DNA of 64,000 nt from Cornus controversa (taxonomy: Eukaryota; Streptophyta; Magnoliopsida; Cornales; Cornaceae). This document shows, in pieces, positions 44,691 to 55,291 of this stretch. Position 1 is the stretch's first letter, and every line of letters begins with the position of its first letter. A program made the position numbers and the translations under genes. The stretch is from contig CM048845.1 in NCBI GenBank assembly GCA_026545225.1, positions 101,738,033-101,802,032 of the forward strand, written 5' to 3'. The notes under the pieces were generated by a model. It ran no database searches and was not told the origin of the DNA. It worked only from the letters and a program-made list of their open reading frames with translations.

Positions 44691-45440
44691 CAACTTTTGG
44701 ATCCAGACTTATTAGTTGAGAATGTAGATTGTTTGGGAAATTGATTCTATTTTAAGAATATTGTAATCAATTGTGTGTTGAGAACAAAAATTGCTATCAA
44801 TGAAAGGACTAGAGAAATTGGAAATGGAGATTGAAAAAGAATAAAATTAAAAAAAGAGTTCAAATATAAAATGATAGAAACATCCTTGGTTTGAAAAGTT
44901 AAACGATATAATTGAGAGATTTTTGTTATTTAAGAACTGTGGGCGACAAAGCTTATCATCCTTTGAAGTAGGGGAGGTTAGCTTTTCCTGTGTATATACT
45001 TAAAACATTTACTGAGTTGGCCTAGAGGAGTTCAAATATTGACTGGGGAATAAAATAGTACAAGATGACCTGACTGATACCGTACATTGCATGGTTATTG
45101 ACAATTCCATGAGAGAGACTGTTTGATGTAAAAGAGTGTATGCTCTTTTCACATGGAATATTATAGGTACCATACCTTCTTACACATTAAATTGACAATG
45201 AGTTAATATTTTTTATTATAAAAAAAAATAAAGAATTTTTATCCGTCGGATGTGTCAAGATATCGTACCCTTGGTATTAAATAATTTTCTTCTAAGAAGA
45301 AGGAGAAGAAAAAAGAAAAGAAAGAAGAAATGCCTATTTTCGTTAAAGTGGGGAAAAAATTACTGAGAGAACAATAGAATTGGTTGACAAAAGAATAAAA
45401 GGAATAAATTTTTTGTTGTGGAAACTGGAAAAACAAATAA
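41808..45440. other. Intergenic region after PheRS beta
   Basis: The first few hundred bases should be the PheRS beta 3' UTR. No further gene is seen. Landmarks: (CATTT)n near 42930-42950, a pure (TA)n of about 62 bp at 43197-43259, a second (TA)n followed by (AC)n at 44636-44690, and a GGAAAGGAAAAGAAAAG-rich segment near 44005-44040 that ends in TTTGGATAGCCCTTAAG and may be a MITE end. Confidence 0.5.
43197..43259. repeat. (TA)n microsatellite, about 31 units
   Basis: The longest pure dinucleotide run in the window, uninterrupted. Confidence 0.95.
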
Positions 45441-45444
45441 AAAA

Positions 45445-45627
45445 GAGCAATGCTACACGTCATGAAAATATATCATGAATTTTTATCTTGAATGATGTGG
45501 CAATTAAATGGCGAGTTAGTATTGATGGAATTCCCCCCATACACGGAATGTCAATGGTATTATCACTTGTCACATCATTCATGAAGACAATTCATGATAA
45601 AATTTCATGACGTTTAGCATTTCCCTT
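45445..45627. mobile_element. MITE with ~60-bp terminal inverted repeats
   Basis: Left arm GAGCAATGCTACACGTCATG then a TATCATGAAT... segment and GAATGATGTGGCAA. The reverse complement of the right arm reads GGGAAATGCTAAACGTCATG then ATCATGAATTGTCTTC and ATGAATGATGTGACAA. Both arms match at roughly 85% over about 60 bp. A/T-rich flanks (ATAAAAAA and TAAAAAAA) may be target duplications of 8-9 bp, which would suit a Mutator- or hAT-type MITE. Confidence 0.7.
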
Positions 45628-47089
45628 TAAAAAAAGCACGTGTTTCATGTAAATTATATTTAATGAATCTACTCATTTTCGCAATGTAAACGATTAAAAC
45701 TTGAGGGTTGAGAGGGGTCCTTGAATTTCTTAGCTATGCCACCACCACAAGCTAACTCGATCCGTGATGAAATAGACGTAGGCAAACAGGAATTTCACAA
45801 TTATAAGGACGAAAAGATAATTTACAAGTTGAATTGAGACAGTCGCGGCCAATTAGGGTTTTTTTGCATATAGTAATTAAGATTTGATGGTTTGCATGAT
45901 TAAATCTTCAAAATCTTTTTGAATTTGAATTAAAAGTGATGTTTGAAAACAAAATTTAATCAATCGAGTGACACCTGGCTTGATCAATCTAGCCGTTCAA
46001 ATTCTGTATTTTTCCTTTTAAATTCAACTATTTAGAAGCCTTATTTTTCTGACACTATTCTGTGTATAAAGGGATATATATATATTTTAAAAAAAAAACT
46101 AGTCCGTACGTAGAAGATAATAGGAGAGTATACACAAGCAAAAGTTATAGGCATATGAGTGCACTACTGCTGTTGAGGAGATGGTATGATGAACTTATTG
46201 AGTTGATATGATTAACTTTTCGAGTGATGGATTTGTTGAGCTGTGCATACCAAAATGACGTTTGTTCGGTCAATAAATAGAAATGTATTATTATTTTGTA
46301 AAAGTAATTCTGAATTATTTTTAATAAATTAAAATAATGTATTTTCATTAACCGAATATTACCAGTTTAGTGATATGCCAAAGAGAATGAATGTCGTAAT
46401 TGAAGTTGTCTTTTTCAAAAATAGTGCGAGAGAGGCATTTGAAGGTGTTCTCTCTCTAGGGTTTGTGGAGGTTCTGTGTACGTAGCCAATTGGTAAATGG
46501 CAACCCACCTGCTTCACCAACGTTTACCGTCTCTTCCATTGGAGCTTTTCACTATGCCCATCCATCTCTTCCAGCCTTTTCTTATCCTATTTCATTCAAC
46601 TACTGCTAGATATATATATTATTCCGATTGTTCAGCTGATCGAGTTTAATTAAATACAATTATGTTTTATATATATATATATATATATATCATCCAGTGG
46701 TATCATCGGACGAAAAAAACGATGTTATGTAGAATATCATTAATGGGCCGGGCATGCGATTATCTTGTCATGCCTGTTCGTTGGAGCATATGAAGAGTGC
46801 TCTTGTACGTAGCAGAAACTTTGGCCTTTAGATATATATGCTGTACGTTTAAATGGTGTTTGAGGTAGGTTGGAGAAGTACGTGTGTGTTTTGAAGGTGA
46901 TGTTCAGGTCCTAATCTGGGCTTTGCAAGGAAAAACTGTTGCTCGATCCAGTGGTGATAGGCGAACGAGAGAGAAGAGGTAGCTAGGGTTCTTCCAGTGG
47001 AGTCGATAACCTAGTGAGGCAGAGAAGATTGAGGGAGGGAACGATATATCGAAGAATAAAGCTAGTGAAATTTCTTAAGATTGAAGTGT

Positions 47090-47125
<36 letters not shown>

Positions 47126-47431
47126 GTACACCTGCATTTTGCTGTGCACTTTAACAAGAACAATCAATCTGTGGCCATGGTAAGGGTTAAAAAAACTCCA
47201 ATCAATTTACTTTCAAAAGTTCTCAAGAAATAACTAGTTGAGGAAAGATATGTGCATGCGCATTTGTGGTTGTTAGAATGCCGCATAAGTTGACGACTGC
47301 TAAGACCATCACGTAGCAAATTTTTTATTTATTTATTTTTTCTTGTCACCTGTTCCTTTTTCGACTGTGAATGTTAGATGATTACATATAGTAATTTTAG
47401 ACAGTAGGTTGGGAAATTTTTTCCTACCAAG

Positions 47432-47475
<44 letters not shown>
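45628..47475. other. Intergenic region, no supported gene
   Basis: AT-rich with a GC-richer part at about 46430-47060 that reads like a plant leader (CTCTCTCTAGGGTTTGTGG, GAGAGAAGAGGTAGCTAGGG). It is followed by (CA)n(TA)n at 47091-47125 and an ATG at 47177. The frame after that ATG stops after 18 codons. A lost or non-coding transcript is possible, but there is no protein evidence. Confidence 0.35.
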
Positions 47476-49065
47476 CTAGTTTAAAGCACGTGCGATGCAC
47501 GTGAATAAAAAATAAATTAAAATTTTATTATAATACCTAAAACATTCAAAATTATTATAATACATTAATTAAAACATCTTAAACTATTTACATTATGTAA
47601 CATTGGTAATATAAACTCATTTGTTGAAAAAAATAAAACTATAAGTTAACTATTATTCATATGGAATGAATCAAGTATAAACTACAAGAAATCAAAATGT
47701 ATAATTCTAACCATTCTTAAATAATCTATTACTATTCTTTTAGAAATTCTCAACACTTTTTTTTTTATATATTTCTACTATTTTTTACTACATCATTTTT
47801 GTTGTTGTCTTCCTTAGCAACATGTCCTTTTGTCATAAAATTCACATGTAAGCCGATATAAACAATGAAACCAAATTACATGCGTATACAAAATTAAAAT
47901 AGCAAAATAAATCATGTAAATTAAAGAATAACAGATACAAAAACTGCTAAAGATATTCTTAAAGCTCAACCAAACTTGTTGAAAGGGAAGCTAAAAGACT
48001 AAGAATATAGACATCATCTCCAACTTTAGCTTCAAATGCTTGATAACAATGAATTAGACGGCATAGCTCTCATCAGACCAATCATACAACAAATGAACAA
48101 AATTCTTGGCAAACAACTTTTAGACCAGAAATAACATTAAGACAGTGAAGATAGAATCTTGTATACATAATTCCATGAATAACAAACAAAGTCATAATTT
48201 GCCCCAACCATATATGCATAAAGTTCATAATCTTAAACTTTTAGGGAGACCAAAGAAATGGGATCACATTGATCACATTCTGATTTAATTTTACTTTTTA
48301 ATTGAACTGTCACCACTTATTAGAAATAAAATGACCAGACAGGTTAGTGTACGTACCGCAGACCAGATGAGAAGTCTGGAGGGCATGGTATTGGATGGAA
48401 TCCAATTATCCCATACATTTTTTCAGTGCCTCAAGATTGGGAAGAGGTAAGAGTCTACTTCATCAAAAGAAAGTTTTAACTATTTTGAAGAAATTTATTG
48501 ATCTTAATCAAATAAACATAAATTATTCAATTGTATTTATGTTCAACTGATCCAGCTCTTGACCTCTACATCCTACCTTGCAGGGTTTAGTTTTTATTGA
48601 AAGCCTTAAATCACTTCTCTAAATTAGTCTCTTGATTTATGTTTCAGATTTGTGTATCGATTGCAGATTTAGGTGGACAGACGTAATTTTTTATTAAAAA
48701 GCTAATAACAAACAATTAGTAGAGAAAAAAAAAAGAAACCAAAGAAAAGAACTCACATGTAAGCCAAGATAAAATCGAATCAAATGGTTGTTGATGAGAT
48801 TCGAGAGAAAGCTGAGAGCTATGTTGATGAGAGTTGAGAGGAAGATGAAAGCGGAGAGGAAGAATGGAGAGTCATAACCGAGAGGAATAGTGATTTTATA
48901 AGTGTCTAGGGCCTCATTGTACACTTTTTTCTCGCGGGAAAGTGTTTTGCTTTTTAAATTTAGAAAAGAAAAGGTTTTGCTTGGGTAATTCTATTTTTTT
49001 AATTTAAAAAAAAAATAGTGTACTGAAACTAAAAAACCCCTTTGTACTTTTAATAGTAGTATAGA
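47476..49065 (-). mobile_element. Non-autonomous Helitron, 1.59 kb, minus strand
   Basis: On the minus strand the element starts TCTATACTACTATTAAAAG and ends in CTAG, preceded by the hairpin CACGTGC-ATC-GCACGTG about 7 bp upstream. It lies between A (5' side) and T (3' side), exactly the TC...CTRR, A|T insertion rule of Helitrons, with no target duplication. Both flanks are (TA)-rich (47438-47471 and 49079-49096). No Rep/helicase frame is present, so it is non-autonomous. It carries an exon-like segment at 48362-48446. Confidence 0.85.
48362..48446 (+). pseudogene. Captured exon inside Helitron, PsbP-domain-like
   Basis: An 85-nt segment preceded by CGCAG and followed by GTAAGAG reads PDEKSGGHGIGWNPIIPYIF followed by SVPQDWEE, without a stop, in otherwise non-coding DNA. 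It resembles the region leading into the PsbP fold of PsbP-domain (PPD) thylakoid-lumen proteins (...PYxFSVPQxWEEV...). The identification is from memory and moderate. The exon reads opposite to the Helitron. No other exon of the donor gene was recognised in the element. Confidence 0.45.
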
Positions 49066-50085
49066 TATATATTTATCTTTATATATATATATATATAAAA
49101 TACAGCAGCGCTACACATTTCGAATACGTATTTCAAAAATGACACAGCCTTATAAAAAAGACATAAATATCCTCTATTTTGATACATATTACACTTTTCA
49201 TAATTTTTAATATTTTATCAAACTAAATGAATCCCATTGAAGGAGGAAGTAAGAACCATAATCAAATTGGGTTTCTCTCTAATTTTTATATTTTATTTTA
49301 TAATATATACATATATTCTTTTTTGCACTTCCTCCACTTCTCTCTATATTTCTTTATAATTTAACTTTGATAGAAAATACCAAATCAAAATAAAATTATA
49401 AAAAACTTTAAGTATATTATGTGTTTATTTAATTATTCACACATGTAAATAATGGAGAAAATTAGAGTTTTTATTCAAGAGAAATAGTTTCAAGCTTATG
49501 TTAAAGAAATTATGGAATTTTTTTTGTAATTTCTTGTCTCAATTATTTGAAAATTTAATAGAAATGATATTTTAAAGGAAGATACGAATATAAAATTGAA
49601 TTTGAATTATTTGTTATTGAGTTATTTTAGGATTAATATTTTATAATAATAAATTTTGCTATTTTTTCTCTTTTTTCCTTCTTATATATTTTTTAAATAA
49701 TTACTTTTAAAATATAAAAAGTTTTCAAATAATCAAATGCGGGCCCCACAATTTATTTCTTTGCTGGTCTCAAACTCTTTAATTGGTAGAACCTTTTTTT
49801 AATCACTTTCTCCCTGCTCTCCCTCTCTACCCCCCGCGCGCTCTCTCTCTCTTAATTAGAATGTGATGGACATTATAATATCGTTTGAGCTTGTAACAAA
49901 TTGGATTTGAAAGGAAAAAAATTCCTAATTTTTCAGTTTAGATGTAAAATGAGATTTGAAATAAAAACAATATTAGACTATCTTTGTTCTTGTTAAAATA
50001 ATAATACAAATTTTAAAAAATATATGAAGAGTCATCATACCGAGATGATTGATTTCTCAATTCAAATGTGACTATTTATACCGAA
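49066..50085. other. Intergenic DNA, no gene seen
   Basis: Very AT-rich. Contains a CT-rich patch (about 49808-49852) and no coding signal. Confidence 0.45.
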
Positions 50086-50760
50086 TAGGGGTGCAAAAAA
50101 TTTCATCAATCTGATCCAATCCGATAGCTAACGGATCGGTGGTGAATTGAAAAATAAAAATTCGTTACTAACAGATCGGATCATGGATTGGAGGGGTAGA
50201 AATCCGATCCGACCTCGAATCTGTTAGCTATATTTTCTATTATAAATTATTATTATTATATATATATATTAACTTTTATAATTTAAAAAAAAAACTTATT
50301 TATATATTTGATTGTTTCAGTTTTCATTGTAACTTCTGTTAGCTTTGTTTAAAATCTAGTATGTACCAAATTACTGGTTTGATAACTCATGAATATTTTT
50401 TTGTTATTTAAGTGAAATTACAGTGATTCTCTTATTATTAGGCAATTAGTATTGGTGTTACTCGAAAAGTTGTTAGTTTTATTATTAGACAGTTAGTCTA
50501 ATTCATTACTTCATTGCTGTCAATTTGCTACTGCTAGAGTACTAGTTATTCTAAATTTGATATTAGACCATTGATCGTGGTTTAAAAATAAAAAAAATTT
50601 GGGTTATTTAGAGCAAGCCTAACCTGTTCAATCTGATCCGATTCGATCTAATCCGCGACTCTAACAAATTAGATTGAATTGAAATTTCACAAATTCGTAG
50701 ATGACGGATTGAATTAGAATAATGCCAAATCTGATCCGATCCAATCCGTGTTTACCCCTA
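50086..50760. mobile_element. hAT-like non-autonomous element, 675 bp
   Basis: Left terminus TAGGGGTGCAAA and right terminus TTTACCCCTA form imperfect inverted repeats. The 8-bp flanks ATACCGAA and ACACCTAA agree at 6 of 8 positions. The subterminal parts are dense in GATCCGATCC / CGGATCGG words, as in the copy at 7803-8280. No transposase frame. Confidence 0.65.
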
Positions 50761-51402
50761 ACACCTAATGCTCCAAGATGCACAGATGAACCAACTATTC
50801 GTTTCTCTCTTTATTCACAAAGAAAAAAAAAATTTATATATGTGTATATATAAATATATAATATATATAGAGAGAGAGATAAATTGATGCTAACTTAGTC
50901 ATTTTCTAACGTGGAGTTGGGTAAACTTGGAGTCGGAAGAATCTTTTCGGATGTTGATTCCGAATTTTTCCAGAGTGGTACATCTGATGCTCATGTTTGG
51001 TGGAGTGCTGTTTCGGTGTCATTCAGATTCACAGGTGATGTTATATGGAGTAATGGCATGCCAACACTAAATAATATAACCACTGCTAATATTAGATGAA
51101 GTTCAACTATTCTTGAGCACATATATATATATATAGTCTTCGATAGTAATTAATTAATTAATTAACCACCAAACAAACAAAGTGGAGCTCCAAACAATAT
51201 CTGAGCAAAGGGAAAAAGTAGGAGGGAAAAAGTAGGAGGCTACTCTTATAAGTTTTCCTCTTTTCATCTCTGAGACAAGACAGCCCCAGCTCCCCCAACT
51301 TCTAACGAAAAATGGTGAAAATTAAGCAGCATCCAAGTCAGGGGAAGGAGGAAGAGCACAGATGTACTTTCCTTCTTGTTACCCAGTTATTACTCTATTG
51401 AA
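50761..51402. other. Intergenic DNA, no gene seen
   Basis: Mixed-base DNA at 50900-51100 has an open stretch of about 60 codons, but its composition does not suggest a known protein. A (TA)n run lies at about 51119-51135. Confidence 0.35.
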
Positions 51403-51426
51403 CTGAGGAGACTTGACCAGTATACC

Positions 51427-51457
<31 letters not shown>

Positions 51458-51573
51458 CTCCACAGATAAGAAGGTTGGGCATATAGAATAAGCCGTTTCA
51501 ATTAATCACCACAGAAGGCCAAACCCTAGGGCTTCTTTCCGCAGAGTAAACATCTGGTGAAGTTCGCTGCCAA
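51403..51573 (+). pseudogene. Decayed copy of the PheRS beta leader region
   Basis: Co-linear with 18430-18584. CTGAGGAGACTTGACC matches TTGAGGAGATTTGACC, GCTCCACAGATAAGAAGGTT matches GCTCCACAGGTGAGAAGATT, TAAGCCGTTTCAAT matches TAAGCCGTCTCAAT, and CAGAGTAAACATCTGGTGAA then GTTCGCTGCC matches the bases just before the start codon. The ATG itself is replaced (CCAATA instead of CCATGC) and homology stops there. A (TA)n expansion replaces part of the TATA region. It is a duplicated promoter/leader without the coding part. Confidence 0.8.
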
Positions 51574-52778
51574 TATAAGTTTTAAATTTGATGACTATGT
51601 CTTCATTTGTACCAAACGGAACATAAATGAACAGCCGAATGATTCAAATTTAACATACAGAAAATGTAGTCAATTTATAATGTGGTTGTGTCATTGATTC
51701 TCAAGTTTGCCTTTATAAAATGGGTTGCTTGATACTACCTTGTTTGAGTTGTTTGGAAACATCTGGCATGCAATCAGTTTTGCTCTCAGTCTCGTTTATA
51801 ATAATGACATATCATAACACTTTAATTCAAAGATATCGTGGTAGGAGGGTTGGAGCCAGAAATTTGATTTGGAAAATATTAATACATGATAAAATAAATT
51901 TAAAGAAAATAATTTTTAAAAAGAAAATATGATATAACTTTGAGAGACAAAAATTAGATTTTGATTGAAGAAAAGAAATTCAAATCTTTTTGACAATAGT
52001 AATAATAATAAAAAAAAAAAATTGAAGAAGAAGAGTTAGAAGGAAAGGAAAAAAAGAATTAAGTCAAAGGTACACAAGGCAATTTTGATAATTTATTTTA
52101 ACTCGTCTAACCGTGTACTGGTGGTTGGAGCAAAGTCAACCAAATTTTAAAGAAAGTTGATTAATTTTTTTTAGTTTAAGTCAAATAATAATTAAGTCAA
52201 ATCTAAAAAAAAAAAAGTCAGAATAATTTATTTTTTATAAAATTACATGTACAGAGTCTTACAATACCTGCCCGTGACTTATGTCGGCTCTTCCTTGTGT
52301 GGTAGTAGTTAGTGAGAATGTGTGAAGGAATCAAGTCCAACCAATAACAGTCAAAAGGGTTGTCCAATTTTATCCAATCACCTTTAATTGAGTTTAGAGT
52401 GATATTCATCCATCTAAGTAGAATTTTTGAGAAAGAGAGATATGTCTGAAGCTTTTCAAAAAATAAGCTCTTTCTAGATTGAAACTTTCATTAAAAGATT
52501 TATTTTAACTTCTAAAATATTTCAAAAAAATGCTTCAATTGGTTAATAATATAATAAAATAGCTCATACTCTCTTGATAGTATAATAAATTGTTAATATT
52601 TTTAAAAATTTAAAATGGCTATTTCCACGTCTTTCATATTTTGTTAGGTAATAATACAATACAATACAATATGTAAATCTTCCCTGGGTTTTCAATTTCT
52701 CACAATCACATTTATGACGGATGGTGTGGAAGCAGCCATTTCTATTCTGGAAATAGGGGGGTTTCATTCTCATACATG
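51574..52778. other. Intergenic DNA upstream of the F-box gene
   Basis: No coding sequence. AT-rich with A tracts near 52010 and 52207. The last few hundred bases should contain the F-box gene promoter. Confidence 0.4.
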
Positions 52779-52952
52779 CATTTATAGCGTTCTGAGTTTA
52801 TTCAATCAAAACCCTCTTCATCTGAACCTTTTTGCGAAAAATGTTTCTGCTACATTTATAGCGCTCTGAGTTTATTCAAAACCCTGTTCATCTGAACCGA
52901 ATCTGAGTTTATTCAAAGCCCTCTTCATCTGAAACTTTTTGCGAAAAATGTT
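52779..52952 (+). repeat. Tandem duplication of the F-box leader with a uORF
   Basis: CTGAGTTTATTCAA...CCCTCTTCATCTGAA occurs three times (from about 52779, 52854 and 52899). TTTTTGCGAAAAATGTT follows the first and third copies, at 52829-52845 and 52936-52952. The third contains the real start codon. The first contains an ATG at 52841 that opens a six-codon frame (M-F-L-L-H-L) ending at TAG 52859-52861. Confidence 0.85.
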
Positions 52953-54090
52953 ACCGCCAGATGTAATCGACGACATACTGTCAAGATTGCCGGTGAAACC
53001 ACTTTTACGCTTCAGGTGCGTGTCGAAATCATGGTGTGCCCTAATCGACAGCCCAGAATTCATAAAGTCGCATCTAAATCGATCGATCAAAACCAACACT
53101 AATCACAGCATCATCTTTAAGGTTGACGGCCTCTACTCCATAGACTTGGATTCTCTCGATCATGCCCCCCCCGTAGAGCTTGAAGATCCCATGAAGTATG
53201 ACGAAGGAACTGAACTGGTGCTTTCTTTCGATGGCTTGGTCTGTTTGTGCAACCCTTTCTACGAAGACGTCGCCCTTTGGAACCCTTCCACTCGAAAACA
53301 CCTCAAGTTACCGCTCACAAAGGTTGAGTTCCCGCCTGGATGCCGCATTATCGATTTCATTGTTTTCGGCTTTGGGTATGATTCTCTCACTGATGACTAC
53401 AAGTTGGTGAGGATTGCAGTCTTTGATGGCAAAGATGATGATTCATTTGATTCTGAAGTTAAGGTTTACAGTCTCAAATCCAATTCTTGGCGAAGGGTTC
53501 AAGATTTCCCTTATTACATTCTGCACCGGCTTTGGCCTGGTACGACCGTTAATGGGGCTCTGCACTGGGTTGTGACTCCAAAACCCCTGTCCCATACGCC
53601 CAATCTGATTGCTGCTTTTGATCTTGGCCTTGAGGAATACCGGTTGGTGCCACAACCTGATTCTTTGGATATGAATTTTCATATGTTGAATGTGGATGCC
53701 TTAGGAGGACGCCTTTGTGTTGTTTGTAATTATCCCGGGGTCCGAGTTGATACATGGGTGATGAAGGAGTATGGAGTGAAGGAGTCTTGGACTAAATTGT
53801 TTACTCTTGCTCAACCAAGTATGATTAGGTCATTTGCATATGCCAGGCCTTTGGCTTATTCCAAGACCGGTAGGGAAGTACTTCTGGAACGGGACAGTGC
53901 AAGGCTTTTCTGGTATGACTTGGAAAGGAAAAGAGTCCAAGATATTCGGATTCCTGGTTTAGACCGTTTAGTAGAAGCTAATCTCTATGTTCAAAGCCTT
54001 GTTCCGCTTCATGGTCATGGTGGAAGGGATGGTAAGAAGCAGCAAGCACAAAAGAAGAACATGAAGCAAAATAATAGAAAGAAGAGGTAA
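52948..54090 (+). CDS. F-box protein with F-box-associated (FBA) region
   Basis: 380 residues in one exon from the ATG at 52948. An N-terminal F-box (PPDVIDDILSRLPVKPLLRF then RCVSKSWCALI, residues 3-35) would bind SKP1 in an SCF ubiquitin ligase. An F-box-associated/kelch-like region follows (LVCL at about 100, LWNPSTRKHLKLP, FGFGYDSLTDDYKLVRI, VKVYSLKSNSWRR, LHWVV, AFDLG, WVMKEYGVKESWTKLF), as in the large At3g23880/At3g06240-type family. Then comes an unusually basic tail (GKKQQAQKKNMKQNNRKKR). The target is unknown. The stop TAA (54088-54090) overlaps a good splice donor: splicing at 54086 to 54629 would replace the end by DDFLSKGFKLVL and stop at 54666-54668. An upstream near-cognate TTG in frame is not needed. 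Confidence 0.92.
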   Translation: MLPPDVIDDILSRLPVKPLLRFRCVSKSWCALIDSPEFIKSHLNRSIKTNTNHSIIFKVDGLYSIDLDSLDHAPPVELEDPMKYDEGTELVLSFDGLVCLCNPFYEDVALWNPSTRKHLKLPLTKVEFPPGCRIIDFIVFGFGYDSLTDDYKLVRIAVFDGKDDDSFDSEVKVYSLKSNSWRRVQDFPYYILHRLWPGTTVNGALHWVVTPKPLSHTPNLIAAFDLGLEEYRLVPQPDSLDMNFHMLNVDALGGRLCVVCNYPGVRVDTWVMKEYGVKESWTKLFTLAQPSMIRSFAYARPLAYSKTGREVLLERDSARLFWYDLERKRVQDIRIPGLDRLVEANLYVQSLVPLHGHGGRDGKKQQAQKKNMKQNNRKKR

Positions 54091-54628
54091 TAACTTATTG
54101 TTCTGCCTAATTTCGATCTGTATTGCTTTTATAGACATTTTGATCCTTCAAATGAATTGGCAAATATATTTCTTTCTTGAAATAAAAGTTGGTCTCTTTA
54201 ATAATATTGTACAGAGCACTGGTGTGTTTAATCTAGTTACATTACAACTGCTGAGCCAGTATTAAGAATTCTCACATTCTTCTAACATTATAGTATACAT
54301 TTACCAGTGGAAAAAGCTATGACTCATACTTCCTTCACCTAGATCAGAACTTAATTTAGTGACTCTTTCCAAAAGGCATGAATGTGTTTTGAGTTGGAAA
54401 GAGTGACCTTTACGTGAATCCTCTCCACATCCACTGGATCGAGTTTGCTTTGATGCCACACACTTGATCCAATGGATGTGGGCATGACTCGTGAGTTCAT
54501 GGTGAGAGTGCTATCATTATAGACTTCTCTTTGCCATTAGGTGACAAATTGCAATGCACATTTAGTGCATTTTTTGTATAGATGGAATTTTAGCTAATAC
54601 CTTACATGTTGCCTTTTGTTCCTCTTAG

Positions 54629-54696
54629 AGATGATTTCCTGTCAAAGGGGTTCAAGCTGGTGCTTTAAGCAACTGGAGGAGCAAAAGAGCGAGAAG
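54629..54696 (+). other. Probable downstream exon of the F-box gene
   Basis: Bounded by CTCTTAG and GTACAG. If joined to 54086 it continues the F-box frame for twelve codons and stops at 54666-54668; otherwise it is 3' UTR. A following exon probably starts at 54950 after TTTTTCTCAG. Confidence 0.55.
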
Positions 54697-54979
54697 GTAC
54701 AGATGTAGGGTATTATATTTCTATCTTTGAGTAGGTCTTTTGTCTTTTGCTTTAACTTGATTATATGGGCTAGTTTAACTTAAATGGTATTCTATCCTAT
54801 AGATAATGTGGTAGTCATAGAAACAGAGATCAAATTGAGTATTTCATGCTATAGGGATGTGCCATATGAGAAGATCCATTTAATACTTTACCTACTCTAT
54901 TATGTTGCTCCCCTTGAGTATCTAATATGAAAAATCTTGTTTTTCTCAGGGAGTCAGGATTGATGCTGAACCGATGGAA

Positions 54980-55291
54980 CAGCAATTTGGCATATTAGAA
55001 AGTCTGGGGATGGAAGGAAGGAAAGAAGATCAAAGATTTTTGTTGTAACATTCTACATACTCCTTTTGTAAAACAGTTTTCTTCTAGTTAAAAGATCTTG
55101 TGCTTGGACACTGAAAGTTCTTGTTGCTGTGGTTTCAGCAATTTGGCATATTAGAAAGCCTGGGGATGGAAGGAAGGAAAGAAGATCAAAGATTTTTGTT
55201 GTAACATACTACATACTCCTTTTGTAAAACAGTTTTCTTGTAGTTAAAAGATCTTGTGCTTGGACACTGAAAGTTCTTGTTGCTGTGGTTT
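54980..55291. repeat. 156-bp tandem duplication in the F-box 3' region
   Basis: Copies 54980-55135 and 55136-55291 differ at only about three positions (for example AGTCTGG against AGCCTGG). Each starts CAGCAATTTGGCATATTAG and ends GTTGCTGTGGTT. Confidence 0.95.

Noticed and set aside
47177-47233. ATGGTAAGGGTTAAAA as the start of a MADS-box gene
   Set aside because: The frame stops after 18 codons and lacks the conserved MADS residues; only the first few bases look similar.
48250-48285. miR393-like sequence (GGGATCACATTGATCAC)
   Set aside because: The match is broken by a 4-nt insertion and two changes, and I see no foldback arm nearby.
52939-52947. Longer F-box start at an in-frame TTG
   Set aside because: Plant translation normally starts at ATG; the ATG at 52948 gives a standard N-terminus directly before the F-box.
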